A stretch of 54,723 nucleotides of DNA, taken from the NCBI GenBank assembly GCA_026415325.1, contig JAOAHH010000022.1, forward strand, positions 1 to 54,723, read 5' to 3'. This stretch comes from Thermodesulfobacteriota bacterium. Lineage in GTDB: Bacteria > Desulfobacterota > WTBG01 > CAIYCZ01 > CAIRTM01. The notes under the pieces were generated by a model. That model was given only the letters and a program-made list of their open reading frames with translations, did no database searches and was not told where the DNA came from. Positions 42,172-52,276 of this stretch are shown here, one piece after another (positions within the stretch are counted from its first letter, which is position 1; each line of letters opens with the position of its first letter). Both the position numbers and the translations under genes were made by a program.

Positions 42172-45051
42172 TTAGAACGGCGTCACCAGCAGCAGCACGA
42201 TAACCTTCCGGTCGCCGCCGTTTGAGGCAATCGGAATATCTGCCCGATACAGCCCTGAAATAAGACCCTCTCTGGTAACGGCAACCGATACCACGGAAGG
42301 CTCATCGCCTGCATTAATTGTTCCTGCCATCGGTGTTATCGAAGAAATCCAACCGGATCCTCCCTTATATTCTGGGGTTCCGATAGACCATGTCATCGTG
42401 CCCGAACCGGTGTTGGTGATCGCAAATCCCTTCACCGTGTCCTTTTTGTTGAGGAACAGCAGAAACGAAGGCTGGACCTTCGTTACCGGACCTTCTTGAA
42501 CAAGCATGATAACGCCTACATTTACCGTACCTGTGTTGGTGCGAACCGGAATCACCGCGCTGTAGAGGCCTTTCCCTGCGTTTTCCCGATCAACCGTTAC
42601 GGTTACGGTATCTGTTTCTGCTCTTGTATATCCAAGATTCGGCGTGACGGTGAGCCAGCCGCGGCTGCGGTTATAAACGATCTCGTCGATTTCCCATGTG
42701 ACCGATCCGCTCGAAAGATTACGAATGGTAAACGTCTTAGTGGTATCACCGGTGTTGAACACGAGCAGACGTGTGCTGACGATCGGCAGCGGCAGTTCGC
42801 TTTGGGTAACGTTCATATTTACCGGCAGATTTTTTGAACCGCCGTTTGAGGTTATCGGAAGCGTTGCGGTGTAGGAGCCTGCCGGAACGCCGCTTCTGCT
42901 GACAAGAATCGTAACCGATTGCGGCTTATTCGTCACCGAGCCTGAGCGCGGTGATGCAGCAAAGAGCCAACCTTCGGTATCACCGGTGTAGGTTGTTGCA
43001 TTGTCGCTTATCTGCCACGTGAGTGTTCCCGCGCCGGTGTTGGAGATGCTGATCTGTTGTGCCGTATCGTTGTCATCAAAGGTGAGCGATGCTGGTGAGA
43101 CACTCAATTTCGGCGGTATGGTGGTCGTTGTACTGGTAGAGGTTGTTGTTGGTTTCACTGATGAAGAAGTGGTAGTCGGCTTTATACTCGTTGACGTTGA
43201 CGATGTGGAACTTGACGAAGAGCTTGATGATGTTGTGCCGCCACCACCGCTGCCGGAGGTGGTTGTTGTGGTGGTGCTGCTCGTTGTTGTGCTCCCACCT
43301 GTACCGACAAGGGCAAAGAATGTGCGGGTGGGGACTGATATATTAATGCCTGTACGGGTTATTGAATTGAGAGTTGGCGTTATAAAACGAGCTGTTTTTG
43401 TTATAAAAGCTGTTACATAACCACTGAAAGAATGGTCGATATAGGTATTGGAAACATCAGCAGTGCGAAATGTTCTTGCACTGGTTGTTTTTGTTATAAC
43501 GGAAACATGGCACGGTTGCCATGAAACGCCGTTATAGAAATAGAGTGGATTTGTTGACGCAAGCGTTGAGCCTGAAGGCGCATAAAACGTTGTCGTGATA
43601 GCATGTATGTTTTCCCCTCCTGATTTGATGCCGAGGTCAAAATAAATAATGCCGTTTACGCCTGAGGGGAGTGACGTGCCTGTTGGGCAGGAGGTATATT
43701 TTGTCGGAACAAAGGTGACCGCCCCTGTAGTTTTTGTTGATACCTGAAACGACATATTGTTTTTCAGCATCTGCGTGCCGGTAATCTCATACAGGTATGC
43801 ATCTGCCGGCACGGTCGCATACGCGCCGCCGCTTATCTCAGCCCGTGCCCAAGGTTTATAGCTTACATATTGGGAAACATTTGCAGCAGTTCCAGAGGTA
43901 GTGTCATAAGCACCGGGACCTGATGTTGATTTCCACCAGTTAGAGGTGGCGGTGATGTCAGAAGTTTGAGCAGGGGAGTTGTTTTTAAACCCGACGATGG
44001 GGTAGGAGTTCTGTCCGGTATCGGATTGGAGAAAATTATTGCTATGAATGGCAAAATTAGGCTGCCAATTACTGCTCCCTGCGTTATTGGTTTCAATATC
44101 TTTTAAAACAATAGCAAATTCTTTTGATATGCCGGAACCGGTACTGTCTTTAAAGGTGTTATGCGTTATGGTGAGTCCGCGGATGATGTTATTATCAATT
44201 TCAGTAGGCTCATCAATATAGATATAACCATAAGGCCCAAGGTTTGAAATGGTTGTGTCATCTAACGTTGTATTCCAATTGTTTTCAAAAGTATTGTTTG
44301 AAATTTGTGTGTTTGTAAGAGGCCGCGCAAGCAGCACCGTTGCCATGCAGTTTGATATTGTATTGTTGGACAGAACGGCATTGCCGATTGAACCCCCACC
44401 ACTTGAATTACCGACAAACAACCAATTGCCAGTATTAGTAACCTGACCGACAAACTTGCAGTTGTTTACTGTCAGGTTATATGCGGCACTGTTGTAATCA
44501 ATCGATATGCCTCGTGCTGTATTATATTTCTTTTCATCCTCGTTCTGTTTCTGCCCTATGTTAAATGTGTTATACGTAAGGGTAATTTTATTCACATTGC
44601 CGTACAGGGCTGTTCCTGTTACCGTTGCCCCTCTGCCTTCAAGATTGAATCCCGCAATGGTGACATTCGAGGCACCGCTGATTTTTATTAAGTGTTCGTG
44701 AGGGCTTTTTTGTTTGATCGTTGGTCCGCTGGCAGATGCCCCTGCGGTTCCGGAAGTCCATGCTTTTTGGCCAGAACTTGTCAGACCTATAATCGTTACC
44801 GCTGTTACCGCTCCTGTGATGGTTATTGGATTATAATAAGGGCAGGCCGGATTTGTTGCCGGTTTTACATAAATCGGATTGTACCCAGAGGAAATCGCCT
44901 TATCAATAGAGCATGCAGCATCAGTTTCGGCACAGCCGCAGATAATATCTTTTAAAACGGTTATCGGTGCTGCCCCACCCTGCGGCACTGTTATCAGGCA
45001 GAACAACACAAAAAGAAATAAAAAGGCTATCTGTTTTTTATAGGGATCCAT
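42172..45051 (-). CDS. Large secreted beta-helix protein with Ser/Thr linker and three BACON-like repeats
   Basis: 959 residues from the ATG at 45051, chosen because a typical signal peptide starts there (KQIAFLFLFVLFCLITVPQGGAA) and AAGGAGG is present about 12 nt upstream; an ATG at 45144 is in frame but would overlap the promoter. Residues about 75-390 are a parallel beta-helix (repeated NNxxxxN and LSNNTISN-type rungs) like pectate lyase or surface adhesins. A low-complexity Ser/Thr/Gly linker then leads to three homologous Ig-like repeats of about 100 residues, each with a pattern like LTFDDNDTAQQISISNTGAGTLTW...GSYTATLPITSNGG, resembling BACON domains. No PEP-CTERM, Por or LPXTG sorting signal ends the protein (last residues VTPF). 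It probably binds surface glycans or polymers. Confidence 0.82.
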   Translation of the reverse strand: MDPYKKQIAFLFLFVLFCLITVPQGGAAPITVLKDIICGCAETDAACSIDKAISSGYNPIYVKPATNPACPYYNPITITGAVTAVTIIGLTSSGQKAWTSGTAGASASGPTIKQKSPHEHLIKISGASNVTIAGFNLEGRGATVTGTALYGNVNKITLTYNTFNIGQKQNEDEKKYNTARGISIDYNSAAYNLTVNNCKFVGQVTNTGNWLFVGNSSGGGSIGNAVLSNNTISNCMATVLLARPLTNTQISNNTFENNWNTTLDDTTISNLGPYGYIYIDEPTEIDNNIIRGLTITHNTFKDSTGSGISKEFAIVLKDIETNNAGSSNWQPNFAIHSNNFLQSDTGQNSYPIVGFKNNSPAQTSDITATSNWWKSTSGPGAYDTTSGTAANVSQYVSYKPWARAEISGGAYATVPADAYLYEITGTQMLKNNMSFQVSTKTTGAVTFVPTKYTSCPTGTSLPSGVNGIIYFDLGIKSGGENIHAITTTFYAPSGSTLASTNPLYFYNGVSWQPCHVSVITKTTSARTFRTADVSNTYIDHSFSGYVTAFITKTARFITPTLNSITRTGINISVPTRTFFALVGTGGSTTTSSTTTTTTSGSGGGGTTSSSSSSSSTSSTSTSIKPTTTSSSVKPTTTSTSTTTTIPPKLSVSPASLTFDDNDTAQQISISNTGAGTLTWQISDNATTYTGDTEGWLFAASPRSGSVTNKPQSVTILVSRSGVPAGSYTATLPITSNGGSKNLPVNMNVTQSELPLPIVSTRLLVFNTGDTTKTFTIRNLSSGSVTWEIDEIVYNRSRGWLTVTPNLGYTRAETDTVTVTVDRENAGKGLYSAVIPVRTNTGTVNVGVIMLVQEGPVTKVQPSFLLFLNKKDTVKGFAITNTGSGTMTWSIGTPEYKGGSGWISSITPMAGTINAGDEPSVVSVAVTREGLISGLYRADIPIASNGGDRKVIVLLLVTPF

Positions 45052-45095
45052 TGTCGGCTTTTGCCTCCTTGCAGGGTTAGTGATTAGATGAGCGA

Positions 45096-45123
45096 AAAGT
45101 AACAAAACGGCAGAAAATGTCAA
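45096..45123 (-). promoter_or_regulatory. Candidate promoter of the beta-helix protein gene
   Basis: On the minus strand TTGACA (45123-45118) and TACTTT (45101-45096) are separated by 16 bp, 45 bp before the ATG at 45051. Confidence 0.5.
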
Positions 45124-45390
45124 TGAAAAAACGGCGTACATCACAAAACACAGGATTCAACAAACAATTGAATATATCAGGGAATTACAAGGAAACCCTT
45201 GAGCCTTAAGCCGTGTGCCTTAAGCCCCTGTGCCGTTTATACCGTTTGATTTCCACGCCCATATCTGTTATATCTTTTAATCTATTTTTTTTATCATGCG
45301 CAGGGTTATGAACCTGTATGGTGATTTGCGTATCGGAGATTGTGCGGCGCATGACAAATTGCACACCATAATCCACGCACTACGCTCCCG

Positions 45391-46152
45391 ATGATCTTCT
45401 GCAAGAACGAAGAAGAACTGAAACTGATGCATAAGGCCAACCTTGTGGTTGCCGAGACCTTGCGCGAGCTGAAGAAGCACATAAGACCCGGTGTCACCAC
45501 AGAGCGGCTTGACAGGATAGCGGAAGAGTTCATCAGATCGAAAAACGGCAAACCGGCTTTTAAAGGGTATCGCGGCTATCCGGCAACCCTGTGTATTTCC
45601 ATTAATGAGGAGGTGGTTCACGGCATTCCGGGAAAAAGGGAGCTCAAGCGCGGCGATATCGTGAGCCTTGATATCGGTGTGCTGCTCGATGGGTATTACG
45701 GCGATGCTGCGTTGACCGTCGGGGTGGGGCAGATCAGTGCTGAGGCGCAAAAACTCATACGGGTAACCGAGGAGGCATTGTATAAAGGCATTGAGAAGGT
45801 TCGCGTGGGCAACCGGTTGCTCGATGTATCGGCAGCAATCCAGAAGCACGTCGAGGCACATGGATTCAACGTAGTGCGGGATTTTGTTGGCCACGGTATC
45901 GGGAGAAACCTCCACGAAGACCCGCAGATTCCAAACTTCTGTGCGCCCTCAACACACAATCCAAGACTTAAAGAAGGGATGGTGCTGGCACTTGAGCCGA
46001 TGGTCAATCAGGGAACCTATCGGATAAAAGTTCTTGAAGACGGCTGGACTGCTGTGACCCGTGATGGTAAACTGTCAGCGCATTTTGAACATACGGTTGC
46101 CGTGACAAAAAACGGTCCGTGGATTTTAAGCAAATTAGACGAAGTTGCGTGA
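45391..46152 (+). CDS. map: Methionine aminopeptidase, type I
   Basis: 253 residues. It removes the N-terminal Met from nascent proteins after deformylation. All five metal ligands are in place: Asp in SLDIGVLLDG, Asp in YGDAALTV, His in FVGHGIGRNLHE, Glu in LALEPMV and Glu in FEHTVAVT. The substrate His lies in EEVVHGIPG. The deformylase gene follows after 112 bp, which makes functional sense. Confidence 0.96.
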   Translation: MIFCKNEEELKLMHKANLVVAETLRELKKHIRPGVTTERLDRIAEEFIRSKNGKPAFKGYRGYPATLCISINEEVVHGIPGKRELKRGDIVSLDIGVLLDGYYGDAALTVGVGQISAEAQKLIRVTEEALYKGIEKVRVGNRLLDVSAAIQKHVEAHGFNVVRDFVGHGIGRNLHEDPQIPNFCAPSTHNPRLKEGMVLALEPMVNQGTYRIKVLEDGWTAVTRDGKLSAHFEHTVAVTKNGPWILSKLDEVA

Positions 46153-46229
46153 ATTTTTATTGAAAATTAACAATCAGGCGAGAGAAAGCGCAAGACGTGA
46201 AAAAAAGGACTGGGTGCATATAACCTTGT

Positions 46230-46262
46230 ATTGAGAAAAAACCGGGCACCCAGCACTAGCTG
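46230..46262 (-). repeat. Dispersed intergenic repeat, copy 1
   Basis: On the minus strand this reads TGCTGGGTGCCCGGTTTTTT followed by CTCA, almost identical to the plus-strand copy at 51616-51640. Its GCACCCAG also pairs with CTGGGTGC at 46210-46217, so a 44-bp stem-loop unit is possible in the map-def gap. Confidence 0.6.
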
Positions 46263-46264
46263 CC

Positions 46265-46765
46265 ATGGATCTTTTTAAAATTCTAACCTACCCTAATCCG
46301 GTTCTTCGCAGGCACTGCGAGGAGATAAAAAATATTGATGAGGAGCTGCATTTGATTGTGCGCAGGATGGCTGCAACCATGTATAAGGCAAAGGGCATCG
46401 GCCTTGCCGCGCCGCAGGTCGGCATTTTACGGCAGATCATTACCCTTGATATTGGCGAGGGACTTTTAACGCTTATCAACCCCCGGATAACGCTGCATGA
46501 AGGTGAAGCAAAAATGGAGGAAGGGTGCCTGTGTTTGCCGAAGATCACGGTTGAAGTGCCGCGGTATGAAAAGGTGCAAGTGCGCGGTGTGGATCTTGAC
46601 GGAAATCAGGTCACGATCGATGCAGAGGGATTGCTTGCACGGGCACTGCAGCATGAGATCGACCATTTGCACGGCAGATTGATTATCGATAAGGTATCGC
46701 GCTTGAAGCGGGATTTGATTATTAAGCAGTATAAGAAACTGAACGCAAATGGCGATAACACGTGA
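46265..46765 (+). CDS. def: Peptide deformylase
   Basis: 166 residues. It hydrolyses N-formyl-Met of new proteins. Motif 1 is GIGLAAPQVG and motif 3 is QHEIDHLHG with the two metal His and the catalytic Glu. Motif 2, usually EGCLS(V/I)P, reads EGCLCLP, so the metal-ligand Cys is kept while the following Ser is Cys. Otherwise full length. The start has no obvious Shine-Dalgarno. It lies upstream of the ATPase operon. Confidence 0.95.
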   Translation: MDLFKILTYPNPVLRRHCEEIKNIDEELHLIVRRMAATMYKAKGIGLAAPQVGILRQIITLDIGEGLLTLINPRITLHEGEAKMEEGCLCLPKITVEVPRYEKVQVRGVDLDGNQVTIDAEGLLARALQHEIDHLHGRLIIDKVSRLKRDLIIKQYKKLNANGDNT

Positions 46766-46935
46766 AGGGTGATGCGGAGCATGGAAAACGGATCGAGGCT
46801 CACAGTAGATAAAATCGTGACGTGGAGAGCGTGAACGGTTCTCTTGCTTCATTGCAGGAGAGGGTGAGGGGAGTGCATAGGGAAAAGAGCACAAGGAACT
46901 GATACAAAATCAGCCTTTGAGTTGCAGAGGTTTTT

Positions 46936-47550
46936 ATGGATGACAAGATAAAAGAGATTACCGAAAAACTGTATCAGGACGGTGTTGCAAAAGGTCGGGC
47001 GCGCGCCGAGGAAATTATCGGCGAGGCACAGAAAAAGGCTGACGAAACGATACAGGCGGCACAGGAAGAAGCAGCGCGGATTATTGCCGAAGCACGAAAA
47101 CAGGCCGAGGATTTTCGGCAGACGATCGAATCAGATGTCCGGCTTTCTGCAGGACAGGCAGTCAATGCGCTCAAGCAACAGATTGTGGATGCGCTTCTGC
47201 TTGAAATTGTTGATAAACCGATACGTGCCGTACTTTCAAATCCAGCGGTCATCGGCGATTTACTCAAACTCGTGTTTCAAAAATGGGATATTCGCTCAGG
47301 CGAGCATCCAACCCTTGAGGTGCTGTTGCCGGAAAGCAAGCGCGAAGAGCTTGAGCAGTCACTGCGCGCTGCGCTGCAGCAGGAGCTTGCCAAAGGCATG
47401 ACACTTCGCTTTACGCGTGCATTAAAGGGTGGATTTCAGATCAAGCCATCAGATGGTTTATTCAAAATTAGTTTTACGGATGAAGACTTCACGGCATTCT
47501 TTCAGGAATACCTCAGACCAAAAACACGTGAGTTTCTGTTCGGCCGCTGA
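46936..47550 (+). CDS. atpE: V/A-type ATPase subunit E (peripheral stalk)
   Basis: 204 residues. The N-terminal 2/3 of the first 80 residues is a charged, Ala/Glu/Lys-rich helix (RAEEIIGEAQKKADETIQAA) typical of the E stalk, followed by a globular head domain. It anchors the catalytic headpiece to subunit I. It is first in the V-ATPase operon, with the next gene 2 bp away. The 170 bp before it hold no clear promoter. Confidence 0.88.
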   Translation: MDDKIKEITEKLYQDGVAKGRARAEEIIGEAQKKADETIQAAQEEAARIIAEARKQAEDFRQTIESDVRLSAGQAVNALKQQIVDALLLEIVDKPIRAVLSNPAVIGDLLKLVFQKWDIRSGEHPTLEVLLPESKREELEQSLRAALQQELAKGMTLRFTRALKGGFQIKPSDGLFKISFTDEDFTAFFQEYLRPKTREFLFGR

Positions 47551-47552
47551 CC

Positions 47553-48368
47553 ATGTTGGAGCGCAATTACTACTATCTGGTAACCAGCCTTCCTGATATC
47601 GTACTCGAGCATCCCCGCATGGTGGCAACGGCCGCAGCCTTTATGGATGACATTACCGAGCTGCTTGATCCCCGCGATGCGCAGCTTTTGCGCACGGTGC
47701 GCTTGCCTGCCGACAATACAAATCTGATAACTCTCCTTGAAGCCAGACACGATGCGTTTGCTCCAGGAGGCAATTACCCACAAGAACAGCTCGAGCAGGA
47801 AATAAAGAAGCCCGAAACTCTACCCGATTACATGCAGGAGTTTCTACAAGCCCAGCGCGAGGGGCGGCAACTTTATCCGGAGCTCACGACCGAGGATCAA
47901 CTTGCCCGGCTTTTTTATGAGCAGGTGATCGAACATGAAAACGAATTTATTGCTGCATGGTTTACGTTTGAGCTCAATCTGCGCAATGCGCTTGCGGCAC
48001 TTGCCCTTAAGAAAAAACTACCCCACCTGCACGGTCGCCGTGCGGTGCTGTGTTGTAACGACGTTGCCGAGCAGATGCTGAAAAGCGCATCTCCCGATTT
48101 CGGACTCGGCGAAAAATTGCCGTGGATTGATCATGTGGTTGAACTGCAGGACCACGCGCTTCCCGAACGGGAAATTGCTCTTGACCGGCTGCGATGGGAG
48201 ATGCTCGATGAACTAACGGTATCCGCCGGTTTTCGGATCGAGACGATTCTTGCGTTTTGCATCAAACTGATACTGCTTGAGCGCTGGGTAAGGCTTGATA
48301 GTGTGGCGGGGAAGGAAAAGCTTGAGCAGATGGTCGAAAAGATATGCGAGGGGGTAAGACGGCATTGA
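47553..48368 (+). CDS. DUF2764 protein, V-type ATPase subunit C equivalent
   Basis: 271 residues, mostly helical, opening NYYYLVTSLPDI as in the DUF2764 family that sits between E and A in reduced bacterial V-ATPase operons. It should take the place of subunit C as the socket between rotor and membrane ring. It ends 24 bp before the subunit A start. The assignment as subunit C rests on operon position and family knowledge. Confidence 0.85.
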   Translation: MLERNYYYLVTSLPDIVLEHPRMVATAAAFMDDITELLDPRDAQLLRTVRLPADNTNLITLLEARHDAFAPGGNYPQEQLEQEIKKPETLPDYMQEFLQAQREGRQLYPELTTEDQLARLFYEQVIEHENEFIAAWFTFELNLRNALAALALKKKLPHLHGRRAVLCCNDVAEQMLKSASPDFGLGEKLPWIDHVVELQDHALPEREIALDRLRWEMLDELTVSAGFRIETILAFCIKLILLERWVRLDSVAGKEKLEQMVEKICEGVRRH

Positions 48369-48392
48369 TATGGATTCTGCGTGGAGGAATTG

Positions 48393-50165
<1,773 letters not shown>

Positions 50166-50214
50166 ACAACTGCTTAGGACCCACGAACGTGCTCAATGGC
50201 GATTACTGAGTGTT

Positions 50215-50248
50215 GCTAAAAACTGGGCGTTCGGCCTCGGTTTTCAGC
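50215..50248 (+). promoter_or_regulatory. Intra-operon stem-loop between atpA and atpB
   Basis: GCTAAAAACTG (50215-50225) pairs with CGGTTTTCAGC (50238-50248) with one mismatch and one wobble. It lies in the 126-bp A-B gap, the longest spacer in the operon, and has no T-run. It may adjust mRNA stability or subunit ratio, which is inference. Confidence 0.4.
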
Positions 50249-50291
50249 ATGTGATACGGTTTTGTCCCTCATATATGAGAAGCGAACGAGT

Positions 50292-51611
50292 ATGAAAGCG
50301 CGGGCATTTCAAAAGATATATACCCATATCGAAAACATTACCAAAGCAACCTGTACGGTGCGCGCCGACGGCGTGCATAATGAGGAAATGGCACTTGTTG
50401 CCGGACGCCCGGCGCAAGTTGTAAAGATTGATCGCGACAGGATCACGCTTCAAGTGTTCCCCGGAACGCAGGGCATCCCCACCGACGCCGAGGTGGTGTT
50501 TCTCGGCAGGCCCCCAGTGCTCACGGTAAGTCCTGACCTGAAAGGGCGTTTCTTTAATGCTTACGGCGCGCCAATCGACAATGGCCCTGCCATAGAAGGT
50601 GAAGAGCGGGAAATCGGCGGTCCGTCGGTCAATCCGGTGCGACGCAAACAGCCCTCAGAGCTGATCGCAACCGGCATTGCCGGCATTGACTTAAACAACA
50701 CCATCGTTACCGGTCAGAAGATCCCGTTTTTCGCCGATCCCGATCAGCCGTTCAATCAGGTGATGTGCAACGTTGCATTGCGGGCACGCGCCGATGTGAT
50801 CATTTTGGGCGGTATGGGTATGAGTAATGACGACTATTTATATTATCGCACTATGTTTGAAAATGCGGGTGCACTTGACCGCATTATTTGTTTCATGAAC
50901 ACGACCGAGGATCCGCCGGTTGAGCGGCTGCTCGTGCCGGATATGTGCCTGACCGCTGCAGAGTATTTTGCCGTTGAACACCGGGCAAAGGTTTTGGTGC
51001 TGCTGTCGGATATGACGCTGTATGCTGATGCGCTCAGCATTGTCTCAAACCGCATGGATCGTATTCCTTCAAAGGACAGTATGCCCGGCTCGCTATACAG
51101 CGATCTTGCAAAAATTTACGAAAAAGCGGCGCAGTTCCCCGACGGCGGTTCGATTACGATTATTGCGGTCACAACGCTTTCCGGCGGCGATATCACCCAT
51201 GCGATTCCCGATAATACCGGCTACATCACCGAAGGACAATTGTACCTGCGCCGTGACACGGACATCGGCAAAGTCATCATCGATCCGTTCCGGAGTCTGT
51301 CGCGCCTAAAACAGCTTGTCATCGGGAAGAAGACCCGGGAGGATCATCCGCAGGTAATGAATGCTTGCGTGCGGCTCTATGCGGACGCTGCAGCGGCAAA
51401 GACAAAGCTCGAAAACGGTTTTGACCTGAGCGATTATGACAAACGGGCGCTCGAGTTTGCCCGGGAGTATAGCCGTGAACTGCTTGCCATTGATATCAAT
51501 ATTGATAACGACACCATGCTGGACACGGCATGGCGGCTGTTCGGCAAATACTTTACCCGGGATGAAGTTGCAATTAAACAGGAGTTAATGGAGCGATATT
51601 GGAAGGAATAA
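50292..51611 (+). CDS. atpB: V/A-type ATPase regulatory subunit B
   Basis: 439 residues from the ATG at 50292 (a TTG at 50262 is in frame). The family signatures are ELIATGIAGIDLNNTIVTGQKIPFF and PSKDSMPGSLYSDLAKIYEKA. The P-loop is missing, as expected for the non-catalytic B subunit (GQKIPFFADPDQPFN in its place). With A it forms the hexameric head. Confidence 0.95.
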   Translation: MKARAFQKIYTHIENITKATCTVRADGVHNEEMALVAGRPAQVVKIDRDRITLQVFPGTQGIPTDAEVVFLGRPPVLTVSPDLKGRFFNAYGAPIDNGPAIEGEEREIGGPSVNPVRRKQPSELIATGIAGIDLNNTIVTGQKIPFFADPDQPFNQVMCNVALRARADVIILGGMGMSNDDYLYYRTMFENAGALDRIICFMNTTEDPPVERLLVPDMCLTAAEYFAVEHRAKVLVLLSDMTLYADALSIVSNRMDRIPSKDSMPGSLYSDLAKIYEKAAQFPDGGSITIIAVTTLSGGDITHAIPDNTGYITEGQLYLRRDTDIGKVIIDPFRSLSRLKQLVIGKKTREDHPQVMNACVRLYADAAAAKTKLENGFDLSDYDKRALEFAREYSRELLAIDINIDNDTMLDTAWRLFGKYFTRDEVAIKQELMERYWKE

Positions 51612-51615
51612 GGAA

Positions 51616-51640
51616 TGCTGAGTGCCCGGTTTTTTGTTCA
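51616..51640 (+). repeat. Dispersed intergenic repeat, copy 2
   Basis: TGCTGAGTGCCCGGTTTTTT followed by GTTCA, in the 62-bp gap between atpB and atpD. It is an almost exact match to the complement of the element in the map-def gap. Confidence 0.6.
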
Positions 51641-51673
51641 GTGCGCGCTACTTATTTCTCGGCATAGCACCTT

Positions 51674-52276
51674 ATGGCCATTACGTTTCAATACAACAAA
51701 ACATCGCTGCAACAGCTTGAACGGGAGCTGAAGATACGGCTGCAAGCGCTGCCGACACTTGCTGCAAAAGAGACGGCACTGCGTCTCGAGGTGCACAAGG
51801 CAAAACAACAGGTGCTGATGCTCGAGGAGCAGCTCCGTGTGAAAATTGATGAGGCCGGCAAACTTGCTCGGTTATGGTATGAGATGCCGCAGGATATGGT
51901 ACGGGTTGCCGAGGTGGTGCTGAGAACCGAAAAAATTGCTGGTGTCGCCGTCAGCCGTGTAGCGAGTGTGGTGTATGCGGTACGTCCCTATAGCCTGTTC
52001 AGCATGCCTGCGTGGATCCCTGAAGGAATCGAAATCATGAAGGGGCTGATCGAGCTGCGCATCCGTCTCGGGCTTGCGCGGCGTGCCGTGACAATTCTTG
52101 AGAACGCCCGGCGGAAAACAACGCAGAAGGTCAATCTTTATGAAAAGGTTCAGATTCCTGCCTATCAGGATGCCATGTTGAAAATAAAACGTTTTCTTGA
52201 AGATGAGGAAAATCTGGCAAAATCATCCCAGAAAATCCTTAAGGCACGGCTTGCGCGGGGAGCACTGGCAGCATGA
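51674..52276 (+). CDS. atpD: V/A-type ATPase subunit D (central stalk)
   Basis: 200 residues forming the long antiparallel coiled coil of the rotor shaft: N-terminal helix KTSLQQLERELKIRLQALPTLAAKETALRLEV and C-terminal helix RRKTTQKVNLYEKVQIPAYQDAMLKIKRFLEDEE, the latter with the conserved N(L/A)(Y/F)E pattern. It turns inside the A3B3 head. It overlaps the subunit I start by 4 bp (ATGA). Confidence 0.93.
   Translation: MAITFQYNKTSLQQLERELKIRLQALPTLAAKETALRLEVHKAKQQVLMLEEQLRVKIDEAGKLARLWYEMPQDMVRVAEVVLRTEKIAGVAVSRVASVVYAVRPYSLFSMPAWIPEGIEIMKGLIELRIRLGLARRAVTILENARRKTTQKVNLYEKVQIPAYQDAMLKIKRFLEDEENLAKSSQKILKARLARGALAA

Noticed and set aside
43110-43310. Possible tandem DNA repeat or CRISPR-like array
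   Set aside because: It is the Ser/Thr codon-rich linker of the beta-helix protein, without regular repeat-spacer units.
45277-45915. A 212-codon minus-strand frame
   Set aside because: Antisense to methionine aminopeptidase, whose five metal ligands are intact on the plus strand.
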